This document shows, one piece after another, positions 17,148-25,518 of a stretch of 41,133 nucleotides of DNA. The notes beneath the pieces are model-generated. The model did no database searches and was not told the origin of the DNA. It saw only the letters and a program-made list of their open reading frames with translations. Position 1 is the first letter of the stretch, and every line of letters starts with the position of its first letter. Both the position numbers and the translations under genes were made by a program. This DNA is from Labrys miyagiensis. GTDB lineage: Bacteria; Pseudomonadota; Alphaproteobacteria; Rhizobiales; Labraceae. Location of the stretch: NCBI RefSeq assembly GCF_030160835.1, contig NZ_BSPC01000044.1, positions 1 through 41,133 on the forward strand. Direction: 5' to 3'.

Positions 17148-18137
17148 CAGTGATTGAGCCTAGAGCAGAATCGCACAGACTGAAGAATATCCAGCGGCAG
17201 TGAAATAGTTTCTGCATTCGTTGGCGAGAAAGCCCGGAAGGCTTGCGGCGATTTCGTCCCACAAGTCGCGGATGGATCGCTTTGCTGCGGCTCGCAGGAG
17301 AGCCTTGAATTTGGCAAAGAGCATCTCGACAGGATTGAGATCGGGGGCATAGGGCGGCAGATACAGCAGTTCGGCTCCAACGGCCTCGATGGCCTGGCGT
17401 ACGCCCGGGGCCTTGTGGCTGCCCAGATTGTCCATGATGACGATATCGCCGTGTTCGAGGGTAGGCGCGAGGATCTGCTCGACATAGGCCTTGAAGCAAT
17501 CGCCGTTGACGGGACCGTCGAGGACACACGGAGCGGTCAATCCGTCGACGCGCAGAGCCACAATGAAGGTGGTGGTCTTCCAGTGGCCGTGGGGCACATG
17601 ATCGATCAGGCGCTGTCCGCGCTTACACCGGCCATAGTGGCGCGCCATGGCGGTTGAAGCCCATGTCTCGTCAATGAAGACCAGGCGCGCGAAGGCCTCA
17701 GCCAGATTTGGCTGCCGCGCCACTGGCGGCGCGCCGCCGCGACATCGGGGCGCTTTTGTTCGCTGGCATGGATCGTCTTTTTTTATATGTCAGGCCCAGA
17801 CGTCTGAGCATGTGCCACATCCGAGCATGGCTGATGGCAACCCCCAGTTCTGTCTTGGCCCAGGCCCGCAAGTCCACGATCCGTGCATCAGGATTGGCCT
17901 CGAGCTTGGCGCGTAAAGCGTCCTCATGGTCCGCCAGCTTCGGAGGAACGTGATTGCGCTGGGGCCGGGCACACACCTCGCCTGTCTCACGACGGCGAGC
18001 CGCCGCCTTGTAAATGTAAGACAGGCTGACTTTGAAGAGCGGCTCCATCACCCGTTGGAGGTGCATTCGACCATGTCGGCGACCAAGCCATTCGAAGAGC
18101 GTAATCATAGTGGTCGGTCTTACGGTTACAATCACTG
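17148..18137 (-). mobile_element. IS630-family insertion sequence
   Basis: About 1 kb. CAGTGATTG at 17148-17156 is repeated in inverted form as CAATCACTG at 18129-18137, probably the core of the terminal repeats. One transposase on the minus strand fills the element. A TA lies 5 bases outside the low-coordinate repeat; exact ends are uncertain. Confidence 0.65.
17160..18108 (-). pseudogene. IS630-family transposase spread over three frames
   Basis: The upstream frame (from ATG 18108) has the HTH part, SLSYIYKAAARRRETGEV and LRAWAKTELGVAISHARMWH. At a run of seven A (complement of 17777-17783) a -1 slip gives KTIHASEQKRPDVAAARRQW, a good IS630 continuation. About 60 bases later the homology moves to a third frame: ARQPNLAEAFARLVFIDETW onward, with catalytic Asp in FIDETW, Asp in VIMDNLGSHK and Glu in LNPVEMLFAKFK. 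The first break could be programmed, since A-runs are typical slip sites. The second, near 17720, looks like a real indel of one or two bases. The HTH start also looks degenerate. I treat the copy as inactive. Confidence 0.75.
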
Positions 18138-18774
18138 GATGCACTTCCTAAACCCGTCACGAGAGGCATCTGCTGCAGCAGTGCAAACATTGTCTGCCGG
18201 CGCTGAAGTCACAAATCTCGGTCGGAAGGTGCTCTCAGCACACGGGCACATTCAGTCCGAGGCGTTGTCTGGCTATATGGCAGCAAGCCTGACGTAATCC
18301 GTCTTGGTGTTTGGCGCGACAACGTTGCCTAAGTCGTGCGCTGGTCCACGATGATGGCACTGAGTGCGCAGGCAGTAGAGAAGCCGGAAGATAGGACGGG
18401 CGCGGCAGTGCGAGGCTTGCCGATCCGTCCAAGCTGCGGCCGAACTGTGCCAGTGAATGAGAGCGGACTCCGCGCCTCGTTCACACCGCGAGGCGCTGAT
18501 CGATGTGGCGGTTGCCGCTCTCGCCCAGGCTCGCGACGCGGATGGTGCCGGAGATCAGCAAGGTTGTGAACAGGCGGTCACCGATGTGCGACGGGCGCTC
18601 GGTCCCTGGATGCTGTTGCGCTCGCCACCCCAGCCGATGTCTCCATCCAAGGCAACGAATTATCCTTGTGCTGATGCTCACGCCCGAGCATCCTGAACAG
18701 CAAGGCGACGATCCATTCGCCTCGGTGATCGAGGGCCACATCGCACCTGCGCCCCAAAAGACAACGAGCGGGAT
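18138..18774. other. gene-poor stretch with fragmentary frames
   Basis: No complete gene. One plus-strand stretch near 18480-18605 reads EALIDVAVAALAQARDADGA and GDQQGCEQAVTDVRRALGP. This looks like a real helical protein fragment, but it has no credible start and ends in unrelated residues. I do not recognise it. Confidence 0.35.
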
Positions 18775-20988
18775 ATGAGACCAGCGTGCGCACGTTTCGG
18801 TCATTTGGTCACGCCTTTGCTGCTCGCTGCCACGCTTCTTTGCGTCGAAGGCGCACCTGTGAGGGCGCAGTCGAAATCGCCTACGGCCCCGGCCGTGACA
18901 CAGCAACTGATCGATAATGTCATCGATGCAATCAGCGCCGCTGTGGTGGAGAAGCTCAAGAAAGACGGCACCATTTCGACCAAACCGGCTGAGCCCGCGG
19001 CACCTGTCGACGAGCCGGACCCGGCGGCCGACAGAGCGACGGCTTTTGTAGCGCAGGCCGAAGCCATTCTGGGTGGTTATCCGGCCTTGGGGCACAATTT
19101 GGTTCGCATCCCGGTGATCCTTGACAAGGGCGATAGTGGCGGGCGCAGTCTTGGGACCTTCCTGATGATGCTCGGCGTGGCCGCTGCGGCAGCGCTCGGG
19201 GCCGAAGCCCTGCTGCGCAGAAGCTTTGCCCGTCTGCGGTGTCGGCTCGCGGGTGAGCTGACCCGTACGACTGATTTTTGGCCGCTCCCCGTACTCGCTT
19301 GCCTCGATGCGCTAAGCTTGGCTGCTGTCTGGCTCGTCGGCTACGGATTTGTCGGCATCTGGTTCCGGGGCACCGACGAACAGGCCCGGCTCGCGGCGGC
19401 GGTCGTTTCCGGAGTCGCCTTTTGGCGGGTCTATATGTTTTCATTGCGAATTTTCCTCCAGCCCGGGCTCTCGGCCGCGCGACTGGTGAAACTCGGCGAT
19501 GCCGACGCATGGGCCGTGTATTGGCGGCTCTCGGTCGTTGTCGCCTTGGCCATGGCGTTCCGGCTCGTGTTTCGTATTTTGACTGCGATCAAGGCTCCTC
19601 CCGAGGCGATCTCGGCTTGGCAGTTCTCGACGAGCTTCATCGCCCTTGGCTTGTTGCTTTGGGCGGCACTCAGTTCGCGGGAACCCATCGCGGCCTGGTT
19701 CACTTCCATGGCTGATCCGGCCAAGGCGGGACAGTTCAAGCTTGCAGTTGCTCGGAACTGGCTGGTGTTCGCGGTTCCGCTCTTCATCGTCTTGTTCCTG
19801 GCGCAAATTTACGGAGCGGTCACGCAACACTTCGTCGTTGCCGCAGTGCTGCTCCTAACGCTCAATCTCTTGATCGCTCTCCTTCTGTTCGAGACCCTGC
19901 TCCAGTTCGTTGCCACCCGGGTTTCCAGACCCGCCGAATTGTCGGCGCGTGCGAAGCCGCGAGCGCGGGACGTTTTCGTGCGCTGCACGAGGGTAGCAGT
20001 TTATCTCGTCGTCATTTTCGCAATCGCGGGAACGTGGATCGTCGACGTTCTTGAGCTCGTCGACATAAACCAGTGGAGCTCTGCCACCCACGCCGCGCTC
20101 ACGGCCGGAGGGACCCTGTTTGTGGCCTATGTTTGCTGGGAGGCCATTCATTTCCTGATGGACGCTTATATCGCGCGCAATTCCCCGTTAGCACCTGGTG
20201 CGGTCGCCGACGAAGGAACACCGCCCCCAAGTGCGACCCGGCTCGCGACGATTTTGCCGCTGCTGCGAATTGCGTCGGTCACTCTGATCTTCGTGGTCGC
20301 CGCCCTGGTTGCCCTGTCCCAGTTGGGCGTCAACATTACGCCGCTGATCGCAGCCGTCTCGGTCCTTGGTCTGGCCGTGTCGTTCGGCAGCCAGACGCTG
20401 GTACGCGACATCGTTTCGGGAATCTTCTATCTGGCCGACGATGCGTTTCGCGTCGGCGAGTACATCGACTGCGTCAAGGCAAAAGGTACCGTCGAGGGGT
20501 TTACGCTACGCTCGATCAGGTTGCGCCATCAGAACGGCCAGATCTTTACGGTCCCCTTCGGCCAGCTTGGCCAGATCACCAATTTCAGCCGTGATTGGTG
20601 CACCATGAAATTCAACCTGCGCTTCGCCCGCGACACTGACGTCGAGAAGCTCCGGAAGACCGTGAAGAAGGTCGGCCTTGCGATGTTGGAGGACCCGGAA
20701 TTCAAGGACGAGTTCCTGCAACCGCTGAAGTTGCAGGGCGTGGCTGACGTTGCCGACAACGCCCTCGTCATGCGCTTCAAGTTCACGGCCAGGCCGAATA
20801 TTCCAACCGTGATCCAGCGCGAAGCAATGAAGCGCCTATTTCCTGCCTTCCAGGAGGCCGGTATCGAATTCGCAAGCGCCACGGTTTCAGTGCAGACGGT
20901 CAGTGGCCAGACCGAAAGCCAAACCGCAGCCGGGGCCGCGGCAAGTGCTGCAATTGCCCAACAGATCACCGCGCAGGCGCGAATTTGA
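18775..20988 (+). CDS. large MscS-family mechanosensitive channel
   Basis: A 737-residue inner-membrane channel of the YbiO-like class. A signal-like N-terminus (ending VRAQ) is followed by a periplasmic region with a Pro/Ala-rich piece near residues 75-90. A series of about ten hydrophobic helices follows, spanning 125-530. The MscS pore helix is VSVLGLAVSFGSQTLVRDIV, followed by the beta domain (FRVGEYIDCVKAKGTVEGFT, RSIRLRHQNGQIFTVPFGQL). The C-terminal alpha/beta part (REAMKRLFPAFQEAGIEFAS) and an Ala/Gln tail complete it. Such channels release solutes on hypo-osmotic shock. A decayed relative of its C-terminus lies at 6700-6872. The next gene downstream starts 324 bases later. Confidence 0.9.
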   Translation: MRPACARFGHLVTPLLLAATLLCVEGAPVRAQSKSPTAPAVTQQLIDNVIDAISAAVVEKLKKDGTISTKPAEPAAPVDEPDPAADRATAFVAQAEAILGGYPALGHNLVRIPVILDKGDSGGRSLGTFLMMLGVAAAAALGAEALLRRSFARLRCRLAGELTRTTDFWPLPVLACLDALSLAAVWLVGYGFVGIWFRGTDEQARLAAAVVSGVAFWRVYMFSLRIFLQPGLSAARLVKLGDADAWAVYWRLSVVVALAMAFRLVFRILTAIKAPPEAISAWQFSTSFIALGLLLWAALSSREPIAAWFTSMADPAKAGQFKLAVARNWLVFAVPLFIVLFLAQIYGAVTQHFVVAAVLLLTLNLLIALLLFETLLQFVATRVSRPAELSARAKPRARDVFVRCTRVAVYLVVIFAIAGTWIVDVLELVDINQWSSATHAALTAGGTLFVAYVCWEAIHFLMDAYIARNSPLAPGAVADEGTPPPSATRLATILPLLRIASVTLIFVVAALVALSQLGVNITPLIAAVSVLGLAVSFGSQTLVRDIVSGIFYLADDAFRVGEYIDCVKAKGTVEGFTLRSIRLRHQNGQIFTVPFGQLGQITNFSRDWCTMKFNLRFARDTDVEKLRKTVKKVGLAMLEDPEFKDEFLQPLKLQGVADVADNALVMRFKFTARPNIPTVIQREAMKRLFPAFQEAGIEFASATVSVQTVSGQTESQTAAGAAASAAIAQQITAQARI

Positions 20989-21312
20989 GCAGTCCACCGT
21001 GCAAGGCGGTCGGCGATCGGCAATTTGGGGGTCGGAACAAGATTTGCTCGCTCGGGCACGCTGAGCGAATAGCGTAAGTATTTCAGACAGTTGGGGGATC
21101 ACTCGTTCAGATCCATTTGAGTTGCGTTATGAGGTCTGTACTCCGCCTTGATGTCGAATGTCGGGTTTTTTAGGCCTTTTCGCTACCTTGCCCGCGAGCT
21201 CGGATCATCTGGTCTGTCAAACGGCTTGCAAAACTGCCCCTGGATCGGCGCCCAAAATATGCACGCCGGTTCACGGTTCAAGCGCTTCACCACAAGAGAG
21301 GGCACTTGCGAG
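20989..21312. other. spacer upstream of the chimeric permease gene
   Basis: 324 bases with no supported gene. A short T-rich stretch (GGGTTTTTTAGGCC near 21164) follows a weak hairpin and could end channel transcription. I see no clear promoter motif. Confidence 0.3.
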
Positions 21313-22158
21313 ATGAATTTATTGCCGGAAAGTGGCCAGATCGCTCAAGTATTCTCCCAGGCCACAGCCCCGGCCTTTTTGCTCGGCGCTGTGGCGGGCC
21401 CTGGCCGCCCCTTAATCCCTGCTGGTAGTGTACAGGCGGTCCTTCTCTATCCGCCGTCCTATGTGATCATCGGGCTCGCCGCGGTGCTCGCTTGGGGACT
21501 GCTCAACATCCGCACAGCAATCCTGGCAGTGGTCGCACTTGGCTTCTGCCTGGTGATGGACCTTTGGCGACAGTCGATGGAAACCATCGCTCTCGTGCTG
21601 GTGGCCGTCGTAATTTCCGTTGTGATCGCGGTCCCGCTGGGCATCCTTGCCGCCCGTCGACCGCGCCTGGAAGCTGCACTTCGGCCGATACTCGACGTCA
21701 TGCAGACTGTTCCACCCTGGGTGTATCTGATCCCGGCGGTCATCATATTCAGCCTTGGCCAGGTTCCCGCGATCATCGCAACGATCATCTATGGAATCCC
21801 ACCGATGCTTCGCCTGACCACGCTTGGATTCAAGCAGGTGCCCAACGACCTCCTGGAACTCGGACAGGCAATCGGCGCCCCGCCGCGGGCAATCCTCACG
21901 AAGATCGAAGTGCCCTCTTCCATGCCGACGCTCCTAGTCGGTCTCAACCAATGCATTCTGCTGTCGCTGTCCATGGTCGTGCTGGCAGGGCTCGTTGGAG
22001 CCGGCGGACTTGGTGCTGAGGTGACGCGCGGGCTCACCCGGATGGAAATGGGTCTTGGTCTGCGTGCCGGGCTGGCGATCGTCGCCGTTGCCATCCTGCT
22101 CGACCGTCTGACGCGGGCTGCACTTCAGCGAGAACGTGTACCAGCGAGCGTCGAATGA
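21313..22158 (+). CDS. chimeric gene: DUF2721 head fused to a ProW-type ABC permease
   Basis: The product is 281 residues. Residues 1-29 (MNLLPESGQIAQVFSQATAP, AFLLGAVAG) match the start of the DUF2721 protein at 1574-2005. After GP the sequence switches to a betaine/choline-type permease: AVLLYPPSYVIIGLAAVLAW, then METIALVLVAVVISVVIAVP, LGILAARRP, the EAA-loop region ELGQAIGAPPRAILTKIEVP, and the final helices with LAGLVGAGGLGAEVTRGL. The permease lacks its normal N-terminal ~60 residues; no ATPase gene is adjacent. Either the fusion is stable and has recruited a DUF2721 start, or it is a rearrangement scar. GAGAG upstream is a modest ribosome-binding site. Just after the stop, an 11-codon frame (MTQSIRIGVVG) ends in TGA and may be the stump of the next operon gene. 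Confidence 0.75.
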   Translation: MNLLPESGQIAQVFSQATAPAFLLGAVAGPGRPLIPAGSVQAVLLYPPSYVIIGLAAVLAWGLLNIRTAILAVVALGFCLVMDLWRQSMETIALVLVAVVISVVIAVPLGILAARRPRLEAALRPILDVMQTVPPWVYLIPAVIIFSLGQVPAIIATIIYGIPPMLRLTTLGFKQVPNDLLELGQAIGAPPRAILTKIEVPSSMPTLLVGLNQCILLSLSMVVLAGLVGAGGLGAEVTRGLTRMEMGLGLRAGLAIVAVAILLDRLTRAALQRERVPASVE

Positions 22159-22271
22159 ACGTGTCGGAAGGCCCGAGTTTTTCTCAACACCGCCCATAGG
22201 CAGGCCTATGACCCAGTCTATCCGGATCGGCGTCGTGGGGTGAACTCCTCTTGCGCTGTTCTTGTGCCCAT

Positions 22272-22321
22272 AATAGAAATGATCCCTGATAGCTCGTAAA
22301 GTCCCAGGGTATATTTCTATT
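22272..22321. promoter_or_regulatory. inverted repeat before the XRE gene, likely operator
   Basis: The arm AATAGAAATGATCCCTG (22272-22288) and the complement of CAGGGTATATTTCTATT (22305-22321) agree at 14 of 17 positions around a 16-base centre. The right arm ends 4 bases before the AGGGGA ribosome-binding site of the XRE gene. An autoregulatory operator is the simplest reading; an mRNA hairpin that hides the ribosome site is the alternative. Confidence 0.6.
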
Positions 22322-22334
22322 CTTAGGGGATCAC

Positions 22335-22766
22335 ATGCAGACGAGTGACCAATTGCGGGCAGCGCGCGCGCTCATGAGGTGGGACCAGAAAGACCTGGCA
22401 CAAAGGTCGGGTGTCTCAGTCCCGACGATCAAGAGATTGGAGGCTCAATCTGGAATGCTGTCGGCAAATGTGCCGACGCTCGCCGCGATCCGGCGCGCCC
22501 TCGAAGCCGCGGGCGTGATCTTCATAGCCGAGAATGGCGAGGGGGCGGGCGTGCGTCTGAGGAAGCAGTCCGCTCAGTCAGCGTCCCCTGAAAACGATCT
22601 GGTTGTGGAGTTCGAGCAGACTTCCGGCGAATGCTTCGCCACCTGCGACGGTGTCCGAAAGTTCATGGGCGTCTTTGAAACGCGCGAGCTCGCGGAGACC
22701 GCTGCCGAGGAATATCAAAGGGAGCTCGATTGGCACAAGGCGAAGCTCGAACATCCCAAGGGGTAG
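22335..22766 (+). CDS. small XRE-family (Cro/CI-type) transcriptional regulator
   Basis: A 143-residue protein. Residues about 5-62 form an HTH_XRE domain: LRAARALMRWDQKDLAQRSG, VSVPTIKRLEAQSGML and the C-terminal helix TLAAIRRALEAAGVIFIAEN. Such single-domain regulators are common in rhizobia. The remaining ~75 residues (VVEFEQTSGECFATCDGVRK...) are less typical and include two cysteines (ECFATCD). These could sense redox or a ligand, or simply be structural. AGGGGA lies 5-10 bases before the ATG, right after a 50-base inverted repeat. No toxin gene is beside it, so this is not an obvious antitoxin. Targets are unknown. Confidence 0.82.
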   Translation: MQTSDQLRAARALMRWDQKDLAQRSGVSVPTIKRLEAQSGMLSANVPTLAAIRRALEAAGVIFIAENGEGAGVRLRKQSAQSASPENDLVVEFEQTSGECFATCDGVRKFMGVFETRELAETAAEEYQRELDWHKAKLEHPKG

Positions 22767-22847
22767 GGCTGGCTTCAGTCTCGGCCGAAGGCGGCCCGCA
22801 AGTGTGCAGCCAACTTGAAGCACCACCTCGCCGGCCCTGGGCGTTTT

Positions 22848-22931
22848 TGGCGGAGGGTGAAGGAATCGAACACATCACCGTTGCCGGGGCACAGCTTTAA
22901 GGCTGTTTGCTCACCATGAGCGCCACCCTCC
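22848..22931 (-). tRNA. tRNA-like element with encoded CCA, atypical fold
   Basis: On the minus strand, an 84-base segment has a perfect 7-bp acceptor (GGAGGGT / ACCCTCC), discriminator G and an encoded CCA. It has a D arm GCTCA-TGG-TGAGC, an anticodon stem ACAGC/GCTGT with loop CTTAAA, a long variable arm (CCG-GCAA-CGG) and a T loop TTCGATT. The T stem barely pairs and the anticodon loop has 6 bases, not 7. The CTTAAA loop and variable arm recall class II tRNA-Leu(UAA); the tight D arm and G-CCA end recall tRNA-Sec or 'allo-tRNA' shapes. It may be a decayed tRNA or a real odd one. Confidence 0.4.
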
Positions 22932-23324
22932 GAACTTCTCAGTAGATAACATAATAATATTGCTATCGCCAGGCAATATCTACAAAATTCAGATGTAGAA
23001 ACTTCAAGTTTTAATCGCCAATTCACCCCGGTTGCGTCGCTTCTCTTGTCCACTGCCAGGTGGGTGTTTTCACTAAACTAACCGTTTCAGCGTTGATGCC
23101 TTTCAGTTATGCAAGCTAACCGTGATTTACCCGATGAGCGGCCGGGGCGATTATGCGGCAGTCGAACTGCTTAATTCCGGTTGGCGAGCGCAAGACCAAA
23201 GAAGCAGAAGTTGCGGTTCGGGATTCTTCCAATCTCGCCCAACGATCTGCGCCCCCAGGGTGTCCATTACCGAGACAATTCTTGGGATAGGAATGTCAAG
23301 CTGGTCCGCCTCGAAATCGATGCG
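22932..23324. other. gene-free stretch
   Basis: I see no supported gene or clear regulatory site here. It is more AT-rich near 22935-23000 than the surroundings. Confidence 0.4.
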
Positions 23325-23432
23325 GGCTAAAGCAAATGCGTTCAGGCAGGAGCGGATTTCCAAGTCAGCGCATTGGCATCAAAGGCATTCTTGCGACTCC
23401 TGGTGATTCGATCTGAAGGCAAGACGCGCTAG
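23325..23432 (+). repeat. dispersed ~108-bp intergenic repeat, copy 1
   Basis: It shares a series of blocks with 32299-32406 in the same orientation: GCTAAAGCAAA, AGGAGCGGATTTCC, AAGCATT, TTGCGA, TGGTGATTCGATCTGAA and ACGCGCTAG, with scattered mismatches between. The GATTCGATCTGAA...CGCGCTAG end is typical of mosaic intergenic repeats of rhizobia (RIME-like), from memory. Confidence 0.72.
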
Positions 23433-23591
23433 CGGCCCATCTTTGCCGAAGACTGCCATCTTCGATGACATCAGGTCTGAGTTCACGCTCACCGAAATAT
23501 AATCTTTCCATTGAGCCGCCATCTCCTCAAATAATTCAGCCATCTCGGTGGTCATAGACCCGAGAGACGCTTTCTTTCGTACCGAATTCAT
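23379..23591 (-). CDS. possible small protein ending inside the dispersed repeat
   Basis: A 70-residue frame (MNSVRKKASLGSMTTEMAEL, FEEMAAQWKDY...) with no recognised domain. Its last ~15 residues (AFRSNHQESQECL) are encoded by the reverse strand of the repeat, a pattern common where such repeats fall at gene ends. No good ribosome-binding site is visible, and GTG at 23603 is an alternative start. Weakly supported. Confidence 0.3.
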   Translation of the reverse strand: MNSVRKKASLGSMTTEMAELFEEMAAQWKDYISVSVNSDLMSSKMAVFGKDGPLARLAFRSNHQESQECL

Positions 23592-23914
23592 AGGATAATT
23601 CACAACTCGTTGATGATTAAGGTAAAGTCATACTCTAAAAAATCTAAAGTAGTATCGATACATACCTACTTGTCCGGATTTATAGGCGTGCATATCGCCG
23701 AACCGACAACTGCAAGATAACGCAGCGTCGCCGCTACCTCCTTTTTAGGCAGGCAACTGCCAGAAAGTTCGAATGGTGCGGCAATCCCGGCCGGCTTATT
23801 GCAGCACTACCGGCCGTGATCGGCCAGACTGTCTGTCCCGACCGGGGCGATCTGGTTGGGCCACCGCGCAGAAAAACGAGCGGCCCTGGTAGCAGAAGTA
23901 GCGGGAGACAATAG

Positions 23915-24121
23915 TTGCGTTTCATACGATGGGCGGCACTGGCCGCCGATTTTGACGCCAAGCTTGCTTCAAGCGGATTGGGGCTTCGCGAATTGGCGGC
24001 GCAGCTTGAGACGTCGCATTCAAACCTCAGCCGCCTTCGCAGCGGTGGTCACTGTTCCGCCGAATTATTTGTGGTCGTGTGCTTGTGGATGAATAAGGAT
24101 CCGCGCGTTTATTTGAGCTAA
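23915..24121 (+). CDS. very small HTH (XRE-like) protein with TTG start
   Basis: A 68-residue product. FDAKLASSGLGLRELAAQLE and TSHSNLSRLRSGGHCSAELF match the helix-turn-helix core of minimal Cro-like proteins. The tail VVVCLWMNKDPRVYLS matches the 'LCxWMNxDPR' end seen in small rhizobial/phage HTH proteins. There is no ATG at the right place. TTG 23915 has GGGAG 7-8 bases upstream, which decides the start. Such proteins are usually encoded on mobile or phage-derived DNA. It lies between the repeat-containing zone and the catabolic island. Confidence 0.6.
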   Translation: MRFIRWAALAADFDAKLASSGLGLRELAAQLETSHSNLSRLRSGGHCSAELFVVVCLWMNKDPRVYLS

Positions 24122-24451
24122 GCGCCCCGCCTTGGCAACTATCAAGCAGGCTCGGCTTCATCCCCCTCAAGATCTTCTTTGCTGTAATCCCCCTAACTCG
24201 GCACGAAACGACTTTCCCAGTCAGGCGGGAGAATGACGCCCGTTGGATGCCCGAGGGCTTAACCTGACTTCCCGAAACCGGGCATTGCGCCCGCAATCGC
24301 GGCCTTCGCGCCAGAGCGGGAATTAGTCCTGTACCAGGTCGTGGATATTCTCTCCGCCGAACCCGAGACTATTTCAATCTCCGGCTGCAAAGACGAAGAA
24401 TCCGACAAAAACCGGCCGGGAGGTGAGCCGGAATATCAATTGGAATAATCA

Positions 24452-24484
24452 TTGACAATGACGATATTTTGCAATGATCATTGC
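24452..24484 (+). promoter_or_regulatory. promoter with GCAA-N6-TTGC operator
   Basis: TTGACA at 24452-24457 is a good -35. The perfect palindrome GCAATGATCATTGC (24471-24484) sits where the -10 should be, 27 bases before the GTG start of the dehydrogenase gene. This placement suits repression. The same GCAA-N6-TTGC form recurs at 29140 and 38521. Confidence 0.65.
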
Positions 24485-24510
24485 CGAAACAATCGTTGGG
24501 AGGACTCACG

Positions 24511-25518
24511 GTGCTTAGAATTGCGGTCTTGGGCTGCGGCCGGATTGGGCAAATGCATGCTTCGAATATCGCGGCACATCCACGGGCCCAACTCGCCGGC
24601 GTGTTCGATGTCGTGAGTGAGGCAGCTGCGAAGGTCGGGGCCAAAGAGGGAGCACCGGTCTTTCGAAGCGATGAGGATTTGTTCGCATCGAAAGATGTCG
24701 ATGCCGTGCTTATCGCGAGCTCGACGAGCACGCATGCCGATTATATCGAGAAGGCTGTCGCCGCTGGCAAGCCGATCCTGTGCGAAAAGCCGATCGATCT
24801 CAGCCTGGAGCGAGTGGATCGCTGTGCCAAGACCATCGCCCATACGAACTTGCCGATCATGCTGGGCTTCGTCAGGCGGTTTGACCCCACCCACCGGGCC
24901 ACGCGCGCCGCCATCCGGAACGGCGACATCGGCGATCTGCACCAGATCGTCATCACCTCCCGCGATCCCGGCATGGCGCCCGCGGCCTATATCGAGGTCT
25001 CGGGCGGCATCTTTCGCGACATGACGATCCATGATTTCGACATGGCCCGTTTCCTGCTGGGCGAGGAGCCGGACACGGTGAGCGCTGTCGGAAGCCGGCT
25101 GGTGAACACACCGCTTATGGAGCGCTGCAACGACTGGGACACTGTGTCGGTCATCCTCACCACGCCATCAGGGAAGCAATGCCTAATCCTGAACTCGCGG
25201 CAGGCGGCCTACGGCTACGACCAGCGCGTCGAAGTGTTCGGCAACAAGGGCATGGCCATTTCGGAGAACCGGCGAACGCATGAGTCCGTGCGTTTCACCG
25301 GTGAATTCACGTCCCGCGGGGCGCCCTACCTCAATTTCTTCATCGAGCGATATGCCGAGGCGTTCAATGCCGAAATCGGCGCGTTCGTCGATGCCGTGGA
25401 AAACGGCACGCCGCCGGAAGTGGGGTTTGAAGATGGCCGCCTGGCGCTGATGCTGGCCGAGGCGGCCGGCAGGTCCATCCGCGAGGGCCGACCCGTGAAG
25501 ACCAGCGAGGTTGCATGA
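24511..25518 (+). CDS. iolG: Gfo/Idh/MocA dehydrogenase, inositol 2-dehydrogenase-like
   Basis: The 335-residue NAD(P)-dependent oxidoreductase has a Rossmann fold (IAVLGCGRIGQMHASNIAAH), the family EKP motif (E92-K93-P94 in LCEKPIDLS), and the catalytic/substrate segment DMTIHDFDMARFLLGEEP with the conserved Asp/His. It resembles IolG, which oxidises myo-inositol to scyllo-inosose. Other cyclitol or sugar substrates cannot be excluded, and two further paralogues sit in the island. I chose GTG 24511 over an ORF extension to 24481 because GGGAGG lies 7 bases before it and the Rossmann strand follows at once. Its stop overlaps the ATG of the aldehyde dehydrogenase gene (ATGA). It is the first gene behind the operator at 24471. 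Confidence 0.85.
   Translation: MLRIAVLGCGRIGQMHASNIAAHPRAQLAGVFDVVSEAAAKVGAKEGAPVFRSDEDLFASKDVDAVLIASSTSTHADYIEKAVAAGKPILCEKPIDLSLERVDRCAKTIAHTNLPIMLGFVRRFDPTHRATRAAIRNGDIGDLHQIVITSRDPGMAPAAYIEVSGGIFRDMTIHDFDMARFLLGEEPDTVSAVGSRLVNTPLMERCNDWDTVSVILTTPSGKQCLILNSRQAAYGYDQRVEVFGNKGMAISENRRTHESVRFTGEFTSRGAPYLNFFIERYAEAFNAEIGAFVDAVENGTPPEVGFEDGRLALMLAEAAGRSIREGRPVKTSEVA

Noticed and set aside
22199-22245. Complete small gene MTQSIRIGVVG
   Set aside because: It ends in TGA after 11 codons; better explained as the stump of the next gene of the broken transporter operon.
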